A stretch of DNA of 39,812 nucleotides from assembly GCA_035379765.1 (NCBI GenBank), contig DAOSVX010000001.1, positions 1 to 39,812 on the forward strand. The letters run 5' to 3'. Source of the DNA: DAOSVX01 sp035379765 (GTDB lineage Bacteria; Bacillota_I; Bacilli_A; RF39; UBA660). The position numbers were made by a program, and so were the translations under genes. This document shows, piece by piece, positions 7,836-15,278 of the stretch (its first letter is position 1; each line of letters starts with the position of its first letter). The notes under the pieces were generated by a model. The model saw only the letters and a program-made list of their open reading frames with translations. It did no database searches and was not told where the DNA came from.

Positions 7836-9512
7836 ATGAAATTTACAAATGATACGACTTCTGTCGTTGCTTTAGGTGGTTTAGGCGAAGTCGGAAAAAA
7901 CATGTATTTAGTATGTCATAATGATGAAATAATAATTATTGATGCGGGAGTTATGTTCCCTGAAGATAGTTTATTAGGAATTGATTATGTTATTCAAGAT
8001 ATTAGTTTTTTAAAACAAAATGAAAAAAAAATAAAATGTTTAATTATTACTCATGGTCATGAAGATCATATTGGTGGTATACCATTTTTATTACAAAGTG
8101 TTAATATACCTAAAATATATGCTTCTAAAATAGCTACTGATTTAATTACTAAAAAATTAGTAGAACGTAATATTAATTATAATAATATGGAAATACTTGA
8201 TAAGAATACAATAATTAAAACTAGAAGATTTAGAATTAGTACAGTTATAATGACTCACTCTATTCCAGATGCTTTTGGGCTTATTATTGAAACACCTCAA
8301 GGAACTATTGTGGAAACCGGAGATTTCAAATTTGATTTAACTCCTGTTGGACCAATGGCTGAACTAGATAAGTTAGTTGAAGCTTCTAAAAGAGGCGTTA
8401 AACTTTTAATGAGTGATTCTACTAATGCTTTAGTTCCCGGTTTTTCTAAGAGTGAAAGCATTGTTGATACAGCTTTAAATGATATCTTTGCTAAACATTT
8501 AGGAAGAATTATTATTGCTACTTTCGCTTCTAATATCTATCGTTTACAACATATAATTGAAACCTGTAAGAAAAACAATCGAAAAATAGTTACCTTTGGG
8601 CGTAGTATGGAAAATGCAATTAATATCGCTATTAAAAATAATTTAATAACTGATGAATCAATATTTATTGATATAAATACTGCTAACAATTTAAAAAAGA
8701 ATGAAGTGTGTATATTATGTACCGGTAGTCAAGGAGAACCTTTAGCAGCTTTATCAAGAATTGCTAACGGGACTTTTAAACAGATTAATTTGTTAGATGA
8801 TGATTTAGTTATCTTTTCATCTAGTCCAATACCTGGTAATGCTCATTCTATTAATAGAATTATTAATAAATTGTACTTAAAAGGTGTTCAAGTATACACC
8901 AATGAAAGTCAAAGTGATATTCATACTTCAGGGCATGCTAAGATGGAAGACTTAAAATTGATGTTAAGATTAGTTAAACCTGAGTATTTTATGCCTATGC
9001 ATGGTGAATATAGAATGTTAAAACAACATGCTGATTTGGCAGTATTATGTGATGTGCCAAGAGATCATACTTTTATTTTAAAAAATGGTGATGTTTTAAC
9101 TTTAACTAAAGATAAAGTAGAACAAACAGGTTCTGTCCAAGCTGGTGATGTTTATGTTGATGGATCTAGAGTTGGTGATGTCGGTAGTGCTGTTATAAAA
9201 GATCGTAAATTAATGAGTCGAGATGGTATTTTAGTAACTATTTTAAATATTGATCCTATTAGAAGAAAATTAATAATTAAACCAAATATTACGACAAGAG
9301 GATTTATCCTAGTTAATGAAAATGCTGAACTAATTAAAAAGATCGAAGATAAAGTAACAGAAATAGTTAATAAGGCTTTAGATAATAAATCTTATAACTT
9401 TGTGGATTTAAAAAACCAAATTATTTTAGAATTACTGCCTTTCTTAAATGAATTAACTGGTAGGAGACCAATTGTTCTTCCCGTTATTATGGAAGTAAAA
9501 GAAAGCAACTAA
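7836..9512 (+). CDS. rnj: Ribonuclease J
   Basis: The 558-residue metallo-beta-lactamase/beta-CASP nuclease degrades and matures mRNA and rRNA with endo- and 5'-3' exonuclease activity. The zinc site HGHEDH is at 73-78, followed by GDFKFD, the beta-CASP segment with FGRSMENAI, HTSGHA, and MPMHGEYRM. The C-terminal domain (last about 100 residues) is the dimerisation module. AGAGGA lies 5 nt before the ATG. Whether it equals RNase J1 or J2 cannot be decided without the paralogue. A hairpin terminator follows the stop. Confidence 0.95.
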   Translation: MKFTNDTTSVVALGGLGEVGKNMYLVCHNDEIIIIDAGVMFPEDSLLGIDYVIQDISFLKQNEKKIKCLIITHGHEDHIGGIPFLLQSVNIPKIYASKIATDLITKKLVERNINYNNMEILDKNTIIKTRRFRISTVIMTHSIPDAFGLIIETPQGTIVETGDFKFDLTPVGPMAELDKLVEASKRGVKLLMSDSTNALVPGFSKSESIVDTALNDIFAKHLGRIIIATFASNIYRLQHIIETCKKNNRKIVTFGRSMENAINIAIKNNLITDESIFIDINTANNLKKNEVCILCTGSQGEPLAALSRIANGTFKQINLLDDDLVIFSSSPIPGNAHSINRIINKLYLKGVQVYTNESQSDIHTSGHAKMEDLKLMLRLVKPEYFMPMHGEYRMLKQHADLAVLCDVPRDHTFILKNGDVLTLTKDKVEQTGSVQAGDVYVDGSRVGDVGSAVIKDRKLMSRDGILVTILNIDPIRRKLIIKPNITTRGFILVNENAELIKKIEDKVTEIVNKALDNKSYNFVDLKNQIILELLPFLNELTGRRPIVLPVIMEVKESN

Positions 9513-9541
9513 AAAGGATATTAAATAAAAATATCCTTTTT
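9511..9541. terminator. Bidirectional terminator between RNase J and the DGR reverse transcriptase
   Basis: A perfect 12-bp stem (AAAAAGGATATT/AATATCCTTTTT) with a 7-nt loop is flanked by T-runs on both strands. It closes the RNase J transcript and the DGR operon. Confidence 0.85.
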
Positions 9542-9547
9542 GTTTTT

Positions 9548-10585
9548 TTAAATTTTTTTGGTTATTATATCTTTTCTATCAATTTTCTTATACATTTTTT
9601 GTTTAAACAAAAAACTATTTGCATGCCCTGCATGAGCTACAAAACTATTCCATTCTAATAGCATTTTATGTTCATTTAATCTTTCTATTGAATTAAGTTT
9701 ATTCCACAATTTTATTTTCTTTTTTATTTGTTTCTTTGACCTAATTTTTAATAATTTATGGGTTTCATATATTATATAACCACAAAAATTAATTCCTAAT
9801 TTGTTTGGGTAATATTTGCTCTTTTTATTTAATTCTACTTTTAATCTTGTTTTTAAAAATTCTTCTATTATCCCCATTATCTTTTTTGCTTCTTCTTTAG
9901 ATTCTAGTAAAATAACAAAATCATCCATATACCTAACATAATATTTTATCTTTTGTTGTTCTTTTATATAATGATCTAAAACATCTAAATATATATTAGC
10001 AAAATACTGACTTGTGTAATTTCCAATTGGTATACCTTTATTTTCATCAGCAAATATAAATTTTTTTGTTAAAACCAATAATTTTTTGTCACTTATCATA
10101 TTTAACATAATATTTAATAAAATAGTTTTATCGATATTATGAAAAAAACCTTTTATATCGCATTTCAATATATAGTATTTATTGTATCTGCGTTTCATTT
10201 GTTGCATATATTTTTGAACTTTTGCAACTGCACTATGGGTTCCTCTATTGTCAATACAAGCAAATGTATCCGATATAAATCTTTGCATAACATAAGGCTT
10301 TATAAATTCATAAATGTACCATTGCTGAACTATTCTGTCCCTTAATGGTAAAGCTTTAATAACCCTTTCTTTCGGTTCATTTATAACAAATGTTTTGTAT
10401 TCTCCCATTTGATATATTCCCTTTTTTAATTGGTTAATTATATTCCATAAATTAGTTTCCAAATCTATACTAAAAATTAACACCTCCTTCTTTTTCGTTT
10501 TATTTTTTATTGACCTTTCGTAAGCTTGTAACATTTTTTCATACGTTAAATTTTTATAAAACAAGTTTTTTATTGTTTTAGACAT
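9548..10585 (-). CDS. DGR-type reverse transcriptase
   Basis: The 345-residue reverse transcriptase copies the template-repeat RNA with adenine-directed errors. Palm motifs are complete: KCDIKGFF (Asp143), the DGR-characteristic IGNYTSQ (187-193), catalytic YMDD (219-222) and GINFCGY. There is no maturase or endonuclease domain, unlike group II intron RTs, and no retron-type C-terminus. I chose the ATG at 10585 because GGTGG lies 8 nt upstream; an in-frame GTG four codons earlier overlaps that site. It overlaps the Avd gene by 16 nt and lies downstream of the TR, as in canonical DGRs. Confidence 0.95.
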   Translation of the reverse strand: MSKTIKNLFYKNLTYEKMLQAYERSIKNKTKKKEVLIFSIDLETNLWNIINQLKKGIYQMGEYKTFVINEPKERVIKALPLRDRIVQQWYIYEFIKPYVMQRFISDTFACIDNRGTHSAVAKVQKYMQQMKRRYNKYYILKCDIKGFFHNIDKTILLNIMLNMISDKKLLVLTKKFIFADENKGIPIGNYTSQYFANIYLDVLDHYIKEQQKIKYYVRYMDDFVILLESKEEAKKIMGIIEEFLKTRLKVELNKKSKYYPNKLGINFCGYIIYETHKLLKIRSKKQIKKKIKLWNKLNSIERLNEHKMLLEWNSFVAHAGHANSFLFKQKMYKKIDRKDIITKKI

Positions 10586-10926
10586 GAATTTATCCACCCA
10601 CCTAGTAAGTTACATATATTCATTATTTTTTTACTCCATGCCGCATAGTTTTTAATATTAATATACTTCCTTTTTTTTGAAACTCTTATTAAAACTTTAA
10701 GCATTTTTAATGATACATCCAGCTCACTCAGTACTCTTATTCTGCTCTTCGTGTCTCTTGATTTTTGAGCTCTTATTATTAGTTTCATCCCATCATAAGT
10801 GTTATTTTTTATTTGCACACAAATGTTATTCTTTTCTATCTTCGGATACTTAACTAATATACTTTCAGTATAATATATTAACTCTAAATATTGCTTATAT
10901 ATAAGTAAATCTTCCAAATTATACAT
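10570..10926 (-). CDS. avd: Avd-like DGR accessory protein (four-helix bundle)
   Basis: The 118-residue basic, helical protein lies immediately upstream of the RT and overlaps it. Size, position, Lys/Arg-rich surface helices and all-helical pattern fit Avd, the barrel-forming partner that binds DGR reverse transcriptase and TR RNA and is required for cDNA synthesis. It overlaps the upstream MutS-like gene by 8 nt, so translation is probably coupled; its own Shine-Dalgarno site is weak. The assignment rests on context and general character more than on a catalytic motif. Confidence 0.8.
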   Translation of the reverse strand: MYNLEDLLIYKQYLELIYYTESILVKYPKIEKNNICVQIKNNTYDGMKLIIRAQKSRDTKSRIRVLSELDVSLKMLKVLIRVSKKRKYINIKNYAAWSKKIMNICNLLGGWINSCLKQ

Positions 10927-11287
10927 TAAGTACTTCTTTTAATTCTTTTAATAACTTTAACGCTTTTAAAGGTGTTGTGTTATCTATATCTAAATTTTTT
11001 ATTTTATTTAATAAATTTCTTTTTGCTTGTTCCACATCAATTTTATCTATTATTTCTACAACTAAATTTAAATTTTCAAATATATTCGTATATTTTTCAA
11101 TAGAATTAGTTGGAAACCCACATTTTACAACTTCGTCATTCAGTTTAGTTAATTTTAAGGTGGTTATTTTATTTATATTCTTGGCATCTTCATCCAAAAA
11201 TAAATAAAAATTCCCACATTTAAACAAATAGTATTTACTATTATCTATTTGTTTTAATTCTAAATATTTTTTATATAATTTACCCAT
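10919..11287 (-). CDS. MutS domain I-like DGR accessory protein
   Basis: The 122-residue protein resembles the N-terminal mismatch-recognition domain of MutS: a YKKYLELK opening, then KCGNFYLFLDEDA in place of the MutS GDFYELFxxDA motif, then a LTKLND strand, KCGFPTNSIEKY and LNLVVEIID. The mismatch-stacking Phe is kept (Phe27) but the Glu two residues later, which contacts the mismatched base, is Leu29. The rest of MutS, including the ATPase, is absent. AGAGGAG lies upstream of the ATG. Its position between the TR and Avd implies a role in retrohoming; I believe MutS-like proteins have been noted beside some DGRs, but the function is inference. Confidence 0.7.
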   Translation of the reverse strand: MGKLYKKYLELKQIDNSKYYLFKCGNFYLFLDEDAKNINKITTLKLTKLNDEVVKCGFPTNSIEKYTNIFENLNLVVEIIDKIDVEQAKRNLLNKIKNLDIDNTTPLKALKLLKELKEVLNV

Positions 11288-11317
11288 TTTTTCTCCTCTT
11301 TTTATTCTTTTTGATAG

Positions 11318-11346
11318 AAAAAAGGTAGTATTGTATATACTATTCC
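11318..11346 (-). terminator. Possible terminator or attenuator of the TR RNA
   Basis: Minus-strand stem TAGTAT/ATACTA, extendable by a GG/CC pair across a small bulge, is followed by TTTTTTC. It lies between the TR and the accessory genes and could define the 3' end of the TR RNA while letting part of transcription through. Confidence 0.45.
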
Positions 11347-11407
11347 CTATTTTCCATAAAATTTCATTTTCGCCATTTTGTTACTCATATAATTTTATTA
11401 TTAATGT

Positions 11408-11436
11408 TTTAGTTCTCTTAAAGAACGGGAACTAAA
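11408..11436 (-). other. Hairpin in the non-coding region downstream of the TR
   Basis: Eight perfect pairs (TTTAGTTC/GAACTAAA), extendable to ten with one G-T, close a 9-nt loop. An internal GTTCT/AGAAC pairing competes with it. It lies in the spacer that DGR reverse transcriptases typically bind. Confidence 0.55.
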
Positions 11437-11457
11437 CTTTTACTATAAACATTTCAC

Positions 11458-11479
11458 TATAATATCCTTGAATATTATA
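11458..11479 (-). other. Second hairpin in the TR RNA spacer
   Basis: A perfect 8-bp inverted repeat (TATAATAT/ATATTATA) with a 6-nt loop lies 37 bp downstream of the TR end on the minus strand. It also contains a TATAAT hexamer and might instead be a promoter element. Confidence 0.45.
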
Positions 11480-11515
11480 ACCTGAATGAAGAATTTCTTA
11501 TATATAGTAATCTCA

Positions 11516-11648
11516 CAACACAAGACCGCGCCACGATATGTTGCTGTTCGCGTTCCCGTTCGTATTGTTGAGATTGAACCCACCGGCCCCTACACCGTTG
11601 TTATAGTTGCCTCCACGTATGAACCATGGATTAGTCGCATTGACAAAA
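11516..11648 (-). repeat. DGR template repeat (TR)
   Basis: The 133-bp sequence is 87% identical to the 3' end of the target gene at an offset of 335 bp. Of 17 differences, 15 fall on adenines of the TR coding strand (about 35 adenines in total) and 2 on cytosines. If read in the VR frame it contains 12 AAY codons clustered at the diversified sites, no stop codon, and invariant blocks such as NPWF, RGG and SWRGLVL. It is about 50% G+C in a strongly AT-rich neighbourhood. It is flanked by non-coding DNA on both sides (11288-11841 contains no gene), so it serves as the RNA template. Confidence 0.95.
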
Positions 11649-11729
11649 AGTTTTTTACAGCTAGTCCCCAGCAATTTAACACATTTGTGTATAAATCTCT
11701 ATAATAAGCACCATCTCTATTCTTTATCT

Positions 11730-11761
11730 ATACGAGCCCCAAAAAAGTGTGGGGCTCGTAT
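11730..11761. other. GC-rich 11-bp inverted repeat between target gene and TR
   Basis: Perfect arms 11730-11740 and 11751-11761 (core CGAGCCCC/GGGGCTCG) enclose a 10-nt loop with a run of six A/T pairs. No T-run follows on the minus strand, so it is not a normal terminator. A weak plus-strand stem GTATG/CATAC followed by seven Ts overlaps its right arm. Confidence 0.7.
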
Positions 11762-11829
11762 GTTCTCATACTTTTTTTGTTTTACTACTTTGTTTTCTTC
11801 TTGTTTCTAATTTCTACGTTCAGAGTAAT

Positions 11830-11846
11830 CTTAGGCTTCGCCTAAG
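11830..11846 (-). other. Post-VR hairpin/cruciform of the DGR target site
   Basis: The inverted repeat CTTAGGC-GAA-GCCTAAG (minus strand) has a 7-bp perfect stem and a GAA loop. It starts 4 bp after the VR, overlaps the target stop codon, and is absent next to the TR. Its place and size match the inverted repeat that marks the target site for retrohoming in the Bordetella phage DGR. Confidence 0.75.
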
Positions 11847-13578
11847 AAGTCAACACAAGACCGCGCCACGATATGCTGCTGTTCGCGCGCCCGTGCGTAA
11901 TGTTGAGACTGAACCCACCGTCCCCCACACCGTCGCCATAGTAGCCTCCACGCAGGAACCATGGATTACGCGCAGTGACAAAATTATTCCAGTCTTTATA
12001 CCAGTAATTTGTCTCTCCTAAGGCTTCTCCTAGATTACTTGTATTACTCTGCCAACTTGTGGTTATATATAATTTATAATATTTGCTATTAGGATAATCT
12101 AGTCCGGTGGTATTACTTGTTATACCTGAATCACATCCTGTATATGTTGGATCTCCATATATTCCCTTATACCCACTGTGATATATGTTACATCTACCGG
12201 AATATAAATTAGATGATGCATCTGTATATACTCCCATTTGATATTCCCATGCTCCTCCACTCATATCAAATATGCCATATATATTCCCGGTTGTACTTTG
12301 GGGATATGAGCTTACTCCACTTCCATAAGCTATTTCACAACTGGATGTTGCTGCAGCATTTGCAGCACTTGCTCCACATCCGGTTGTATAGTTACTATTA
12401 TTGTTTATTCTTATCTCATCGTTTATTCCATATTCGGAATAACTTAAATATACTACTGCTCCCCAGTCTACATTCTTACTCATTCTACTCTCTGCACTTA
12501 TTCCATAAATTGAGTCTGTTCCAAATTTTAATGATGTTATAAATTCTGTCGATACATTTTGATTTCTTAATGATGCGACATTTGGTTTTATGGTTGGGCT
12601 TACATCTGTACAGTTAGCTTCACTTGGACTTGTTGCACATGTACTTCCTGCTAACGGTGTTGTTTCAAATTTTCCTACCCAGATTCCATTTAATTCTATT
12701 CCATTATATGTGAAAGCGGGATGAGTTAACTCTGTTCCATTAGTACTTCCTGTACTTTTGGTTGTATAGGCGTTTTCAAATGTTATACTTATACTTTGAG
12801 GACAATTCGCTGTACAAGTTGTATCATCACTATATGTTGCTGCTGTTCCATCTACATTAAATAAGGTATATCTATATCTTGGTATCCATACTAAATATGC
12901 TAAGATATCTGCTTCGGCTACTGTTACTCCATTATTTGTTTCATAGTATGTTCTCGTCTCAGTTCCACTTTCTTTTACTAATACTACATTAGCCCATTGT
13001 TTATTTTCATAGCTATACCAACTACTACTCGTTGGGCTTACTGTTGTTACTGTTCCATCATTTCCTATTGTTACAGCGATCATTCCCGTAGAAATTCTTG
13101 GGTAAGCTCCATTTAAGATACTTTCTTTATACACGCTATAACTTGCTATTAATCCTGAACAGCCATCAAACCCTGATGTTTCTGTTTGCAGTGTGGTATC
13201 TACTTCTACTCCTCCTAATGTACTTCCTGTTACTGAGTTCTTACCATTTGTATACCATATTACATTGGTATCTCCTATTAATACTGAGCCTTTATAACTA
13301 CTACTAAAGCTTTTATCGACATATCCTGCTGCTTCTAGATATTCGATACTATAGCAATAGCCACTTTCTGTACTTCTGGTTAAATCATTATTTAATAAAT
13401 CATCAGCATAAGCTGATTTAGCTGCTTTACCGATATTCTCGGCTTCTATCTCAAAAGCATTAGCTTTAGCATTATCCATCATTTTTAAGACACTTGGGAC
13501 TGCTAGAAGAACAAGAACTGCTAGTATGACTATAACTGCTAATAATTCTACTAATGTAAAACCCTGCTTTTTTTTCAT
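11842..13578 (-). CDS. DGR target: prepilin-type protein with diversified FGE/C-type-lectin-like C-terminus
   Basis: The 578-residue protein starts with a type IV prepilin signal, KKKQGFTLVELL, with expected cleavage after Gly6, Phe7 as new N-terminus and Glu11 at +5, followed by a hydrophobic helix. A Ser/Thr-rich pilin-like region follows. From about residue 225 (VWIPRYRY, Trp231) to the end the pattern is that of the formylglycine-generating-enzyme/C-type-lectin fold, with GIFDMSGGAWEY at about 436-446 and a final RGG...SWRGLVL block. Residues 532-576 are the VR. Paired cysteines suggest an extracellular fold. A strong AAAGGAGG site and a consensus promoter precede it. The prepilin peptidase and assembly ATPase must be encoded elsewhere. 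Confidence 0.93.
   Translation of the reverse strand: MKKKQGFTLVELLAVIVILAVLVLLAVPSVLKMMDNAKANAFEIEAENIGKAAKSAYADDLLNNDLTRSTESGYCYSIEYLEAAGYVDKSFSSSYKGSVLIGDTNVIWYTNGKNSVTGSTLGGVEVDTTLQTETSGFDGCSGLIASYSVYKESILNGAYPRISTGMIAVTIGNDGTVTTVSPTSSSWYSYENKQWANVVLVKESGTETRTYYETNNGVTVAEADILAYLVWIPRYRYTLFNVDGTAATYSDDTTCTANCPQSISITFENAYTTKSTGSTNGTELTHPAFTYNGIELNGIWVGKFETTPLAGSTCATSPSEANCTDVSPTIKPNVASLRNQNVSTEFITSLKFGTDSIYGISAESRMSKNVDWGAVVYLSYSEYGINDEIRINNNSNYTTGCGASAANAAATSSCEIAYGSGVSSYPQSTTGNIYGIFDMSGGAWEYQMGVYTDASSNLYSGRCNIYHSGYKGIYGDPTYTGCDSGITSNTTGLDYPNSKYYKLYITTSWQSNTSNLGEALGETNYWYKDWNNFVTARNPWFLRGGYYGDGVGDGGFSLNITHGRANSSISWRGLVLTS
11851..11983 (-). repeat. DGR variable region (VR) in the target gene
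   Basis: This is the 133-bp recipient copy of the TR, encoding residues 532-576 of the target. Twelve amino-acid changes relative to the TR translation are seen, in order N-T, T-R, I-L, N-Y, N-G, N-D, A-D, N-S, N-I, N-H, N-R, N-S, plus one silent change. The 3' end on the coding strand is invariant and GC-rich (CGTGGCGCGG), as expected for the initiation-of-homing segment. Only the last two residues and the stop lie outside the repeat. Confidence 0.95.
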
Positions 13579-13601
13579 CCTCGTCTCCTCCTTTCTTTTT
13601 T

Positions 13602-13631
13602 ATTATACTTTTTCAATTGCTGGTTTGTCAA
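13602..13631 (-). promoter_or_regulatory. Promoter of the DGR target gene
   Basis: Both boxes are perfect consensus: TTGACA (13631-13626), an 18-bp spacer and TATAAT (13607-13602). It lies just past the rny terminator and is among the best promoters in the window. No U-tract terminator separates the target gene from the TR, so this promoter may also drive TR transcription. Confidence 0.85.
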
Positions 13632-13640
13632 CTATGCATT

Positions 13641-13664
13641 CAAAAAAAGCACCAAGTGCTTTTT
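13641..13664 (-). terminator. Terminator of rny
   Basis: The stem AAAAGCAC/GTGCTTTT with a 3-nt loop is followed by further Ts on the minus strand, directly at the rny stop codon. Confidence 0.8.
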
Positions 13665-15216
13665 ATTTGGCTTCTTCTTGAGCTCTAGTTTCTCTAATAA
13701 CTATTATTTTTATAGTACCTGGGTATTGCATTTCTTTTTCTATTTTTTCTTTCATTTCCCGAGCTATTTTATAACTAGTTACATCATCTACATCTTCTGG
13801 TTTAACTATAACTCTAACTTCTCTACCAGCTTGCATTGCATAAGTTTTTTCTACTCCTTCATAAGAATTACCAATGCTTTCTAGTTGTTCTAATCTCTTA
13901 ACATAGTTTTCTAATGAATCATTTCTAGCTCCTGGTCTAGAAGCACTTAAGGTATCAGCAATTTGTACTAATACAGCAATTACTGAACTAGGTTCTTTAT
14001 CACCATGATGAGACAATATAGCATTTAATACTACTTCATCTTCGCCATAACGACGAGCTATTTCTTCTCCTATTTCAACATGGCTTCCTTCAATTTCGGT
14101 ATCAATTGCTTTTCCTATATCATGAAGCAATCCAGCCCTTTTAGCTATAGTAACATTTTCACCTAATTCACTAGCCATAATACCAGCTAAATTAGCTACT
14201 TCTTTAGAATGCATTAAAGCATTTTGCCCATAACTAGTTCTAAATTTTAATTTCCCAATTAAATTTACTAGTTCCGGATCTACTTTCGTAATCCCTAATT
14301 CATATAAAGCTTCTGTACCTATTTCGGTAACTTTGGTATTCATGTCTTTACAGACTTTATCATATAATTCTTCAATACGAGAGGGATGAATTCTCCCATC
14401 TTTAATTAAAGATTCAATAGTTACTTTAGCTATTTCTCTACGGAATGGATCAAATGAAGAAATAACAATGGCCTCGGGGGTATCATCAATTATTAAATCT
14501 ACTCCTGTTACCGCTTCAATGGTCCTTATGTTTCTTCCTTCGCGACCAATTAAGCGCCCTTTCATTTCATCATTTGGTAAATCAATTACACTAACTGTTT
14601 GTTCTGTGGTAACATCATTAGCATATCTTTGCATGCTACTAACTAACATATTTTTGGCTTTTTTATCAACCTCTAATTTTGCTTCGCTTTCTTTTTCTTT
14701 AATATAAGAAGCGATTTCTTTTGCCATCTCACCTTCAACCCGTTTTAATATCATGTCATGAGCTTCTTTTTTAGAGACTTTGGCAACACCCTCTAAAACT
14801 TTAATTTCTTCCTTCAACAATTCATCCATTTTAGCTTCTTTTTTTTGGACTTCTTTTTGCATATTACTTAAATTATCATCTTTTTGATTTAAAAGATTAT
14901 CTCTATTTTGAAGCATTTCTTCACGTTTATCTAAATTTTTCTCACGTTGCATTAATCTATCTTCATTTGATTTTAGTTCATTCTTTTTTTCTCTAATTTC
15001 CTTTTCGGCTTCTTGCTTTAATTTATAAGACTCTTCTTTTAATTCTAAAATACTATCACGCTTATATTTATCAGCTTCTTTTTTAGCCTCAGATAATAAT
15101 TTTTCCACTTTTCTATCAGTTTGCTTACGACTTACAACAAATATCGTCGCTGTAACTCCTCCGCCAACTGCCAATCCAATTATTGAAGTTAAAATGGAGA
15201 AAGTATTAAATACCAT
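13663..15216 (-). CDS. rny: Ribonuclease Y
   Basis: This 517-residue membrane-anchored endoribonuclease initiates mRNA decay. An N-terminal membrane helix (about 6-28) is followed by a long charged coiled coil (about 30-190). A KH RNA-binding domain carries GRLIGREGRNIRTIE, and the HD catalytic domain LLHDIGKAID with downstream HHGD. A C-terminal dimerisation part completes the usual layout and length. GGAGGAGA precedes the ATG. It lies between the recA terminator and the DGR, with its own promoter. Confidence 0.97.
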   Translation of the reverse strand: MVFNTFSILTSIIGLAVGGGVTATIFVVSRKQTDRKVEKLLSEAKKEADKYKRDSILELKEESYKLKQEAEKEIREKKNELKSNEDRLMQREKNLDKREEMLQNRDNLLNQKDDNLSNMQKEVQKKEAKMDELLKEEIKVLEGVAKVSKKEAHDMILKRVEGEMAKEIASYIKEKESEAKLEVDKKAKNMLVSSMQRYANDVTTEQTVSVIDLPNDEMKGRLIGREGRNIRTIEAVTGVDLIIDDTPEAIVISSFDPFRREIAKVTIESLIKDGRIHPSRIEELYDKVCKDMNTKVTEIGTEALYELGITKVDPELVNLIGKLKFRTSYGQNALMHSKEVANLAGIMASELGENVTIAKRAGLLHDIGKAIDTEIEGSHVEIGEEIARRYGEDEVVLNAILSHHGDKEPSSVIAVLVQIADTLSASRPGARNDSLENYVKRLEQLESIGNSYEGVEKTYAMQAGREVRVIVKPEDVDDVTSYKIAREMKEKIEKEMQYPGTIKIIVIRETRAQEEAK

Positions 15217-15278
15217 ACTAATTCTCCTCCATTTATTTATTTATAAACATTTAACTTTTTTTAAACATCTACAAATTA

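Noticed and set aside
9548..11287. RT as part of a retron or group II intron
   Set aside because: There are no msr/msd repeats, no intron ends and no maturase or endonuclease domain. IGNYTSQ plus TR/VR, Avd-like gene and target fit a DGR.
11730..11761. Inverted repeat as an intrinsic terminator of the target gene
   Set aside because: No T-run follows the stem on the minus strand. Kept as a structural element only.
11486..12021. Plus-strand reading frames over the TR and VR with similar products
   Set aside because: They are the antisense of the TR and VR and look alike only because the two repeats are copies. They lack good starts, and the minus strand carries the real coding signal.
12213..13307. 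Leu/His/Tyr-rich plus-strand frames inside the target gene
   Set aside because: They are antisense shadows with skewed composition and no Shine-Dalgarno sites; the minus-strand pilin-lectin frame is clearly coding.
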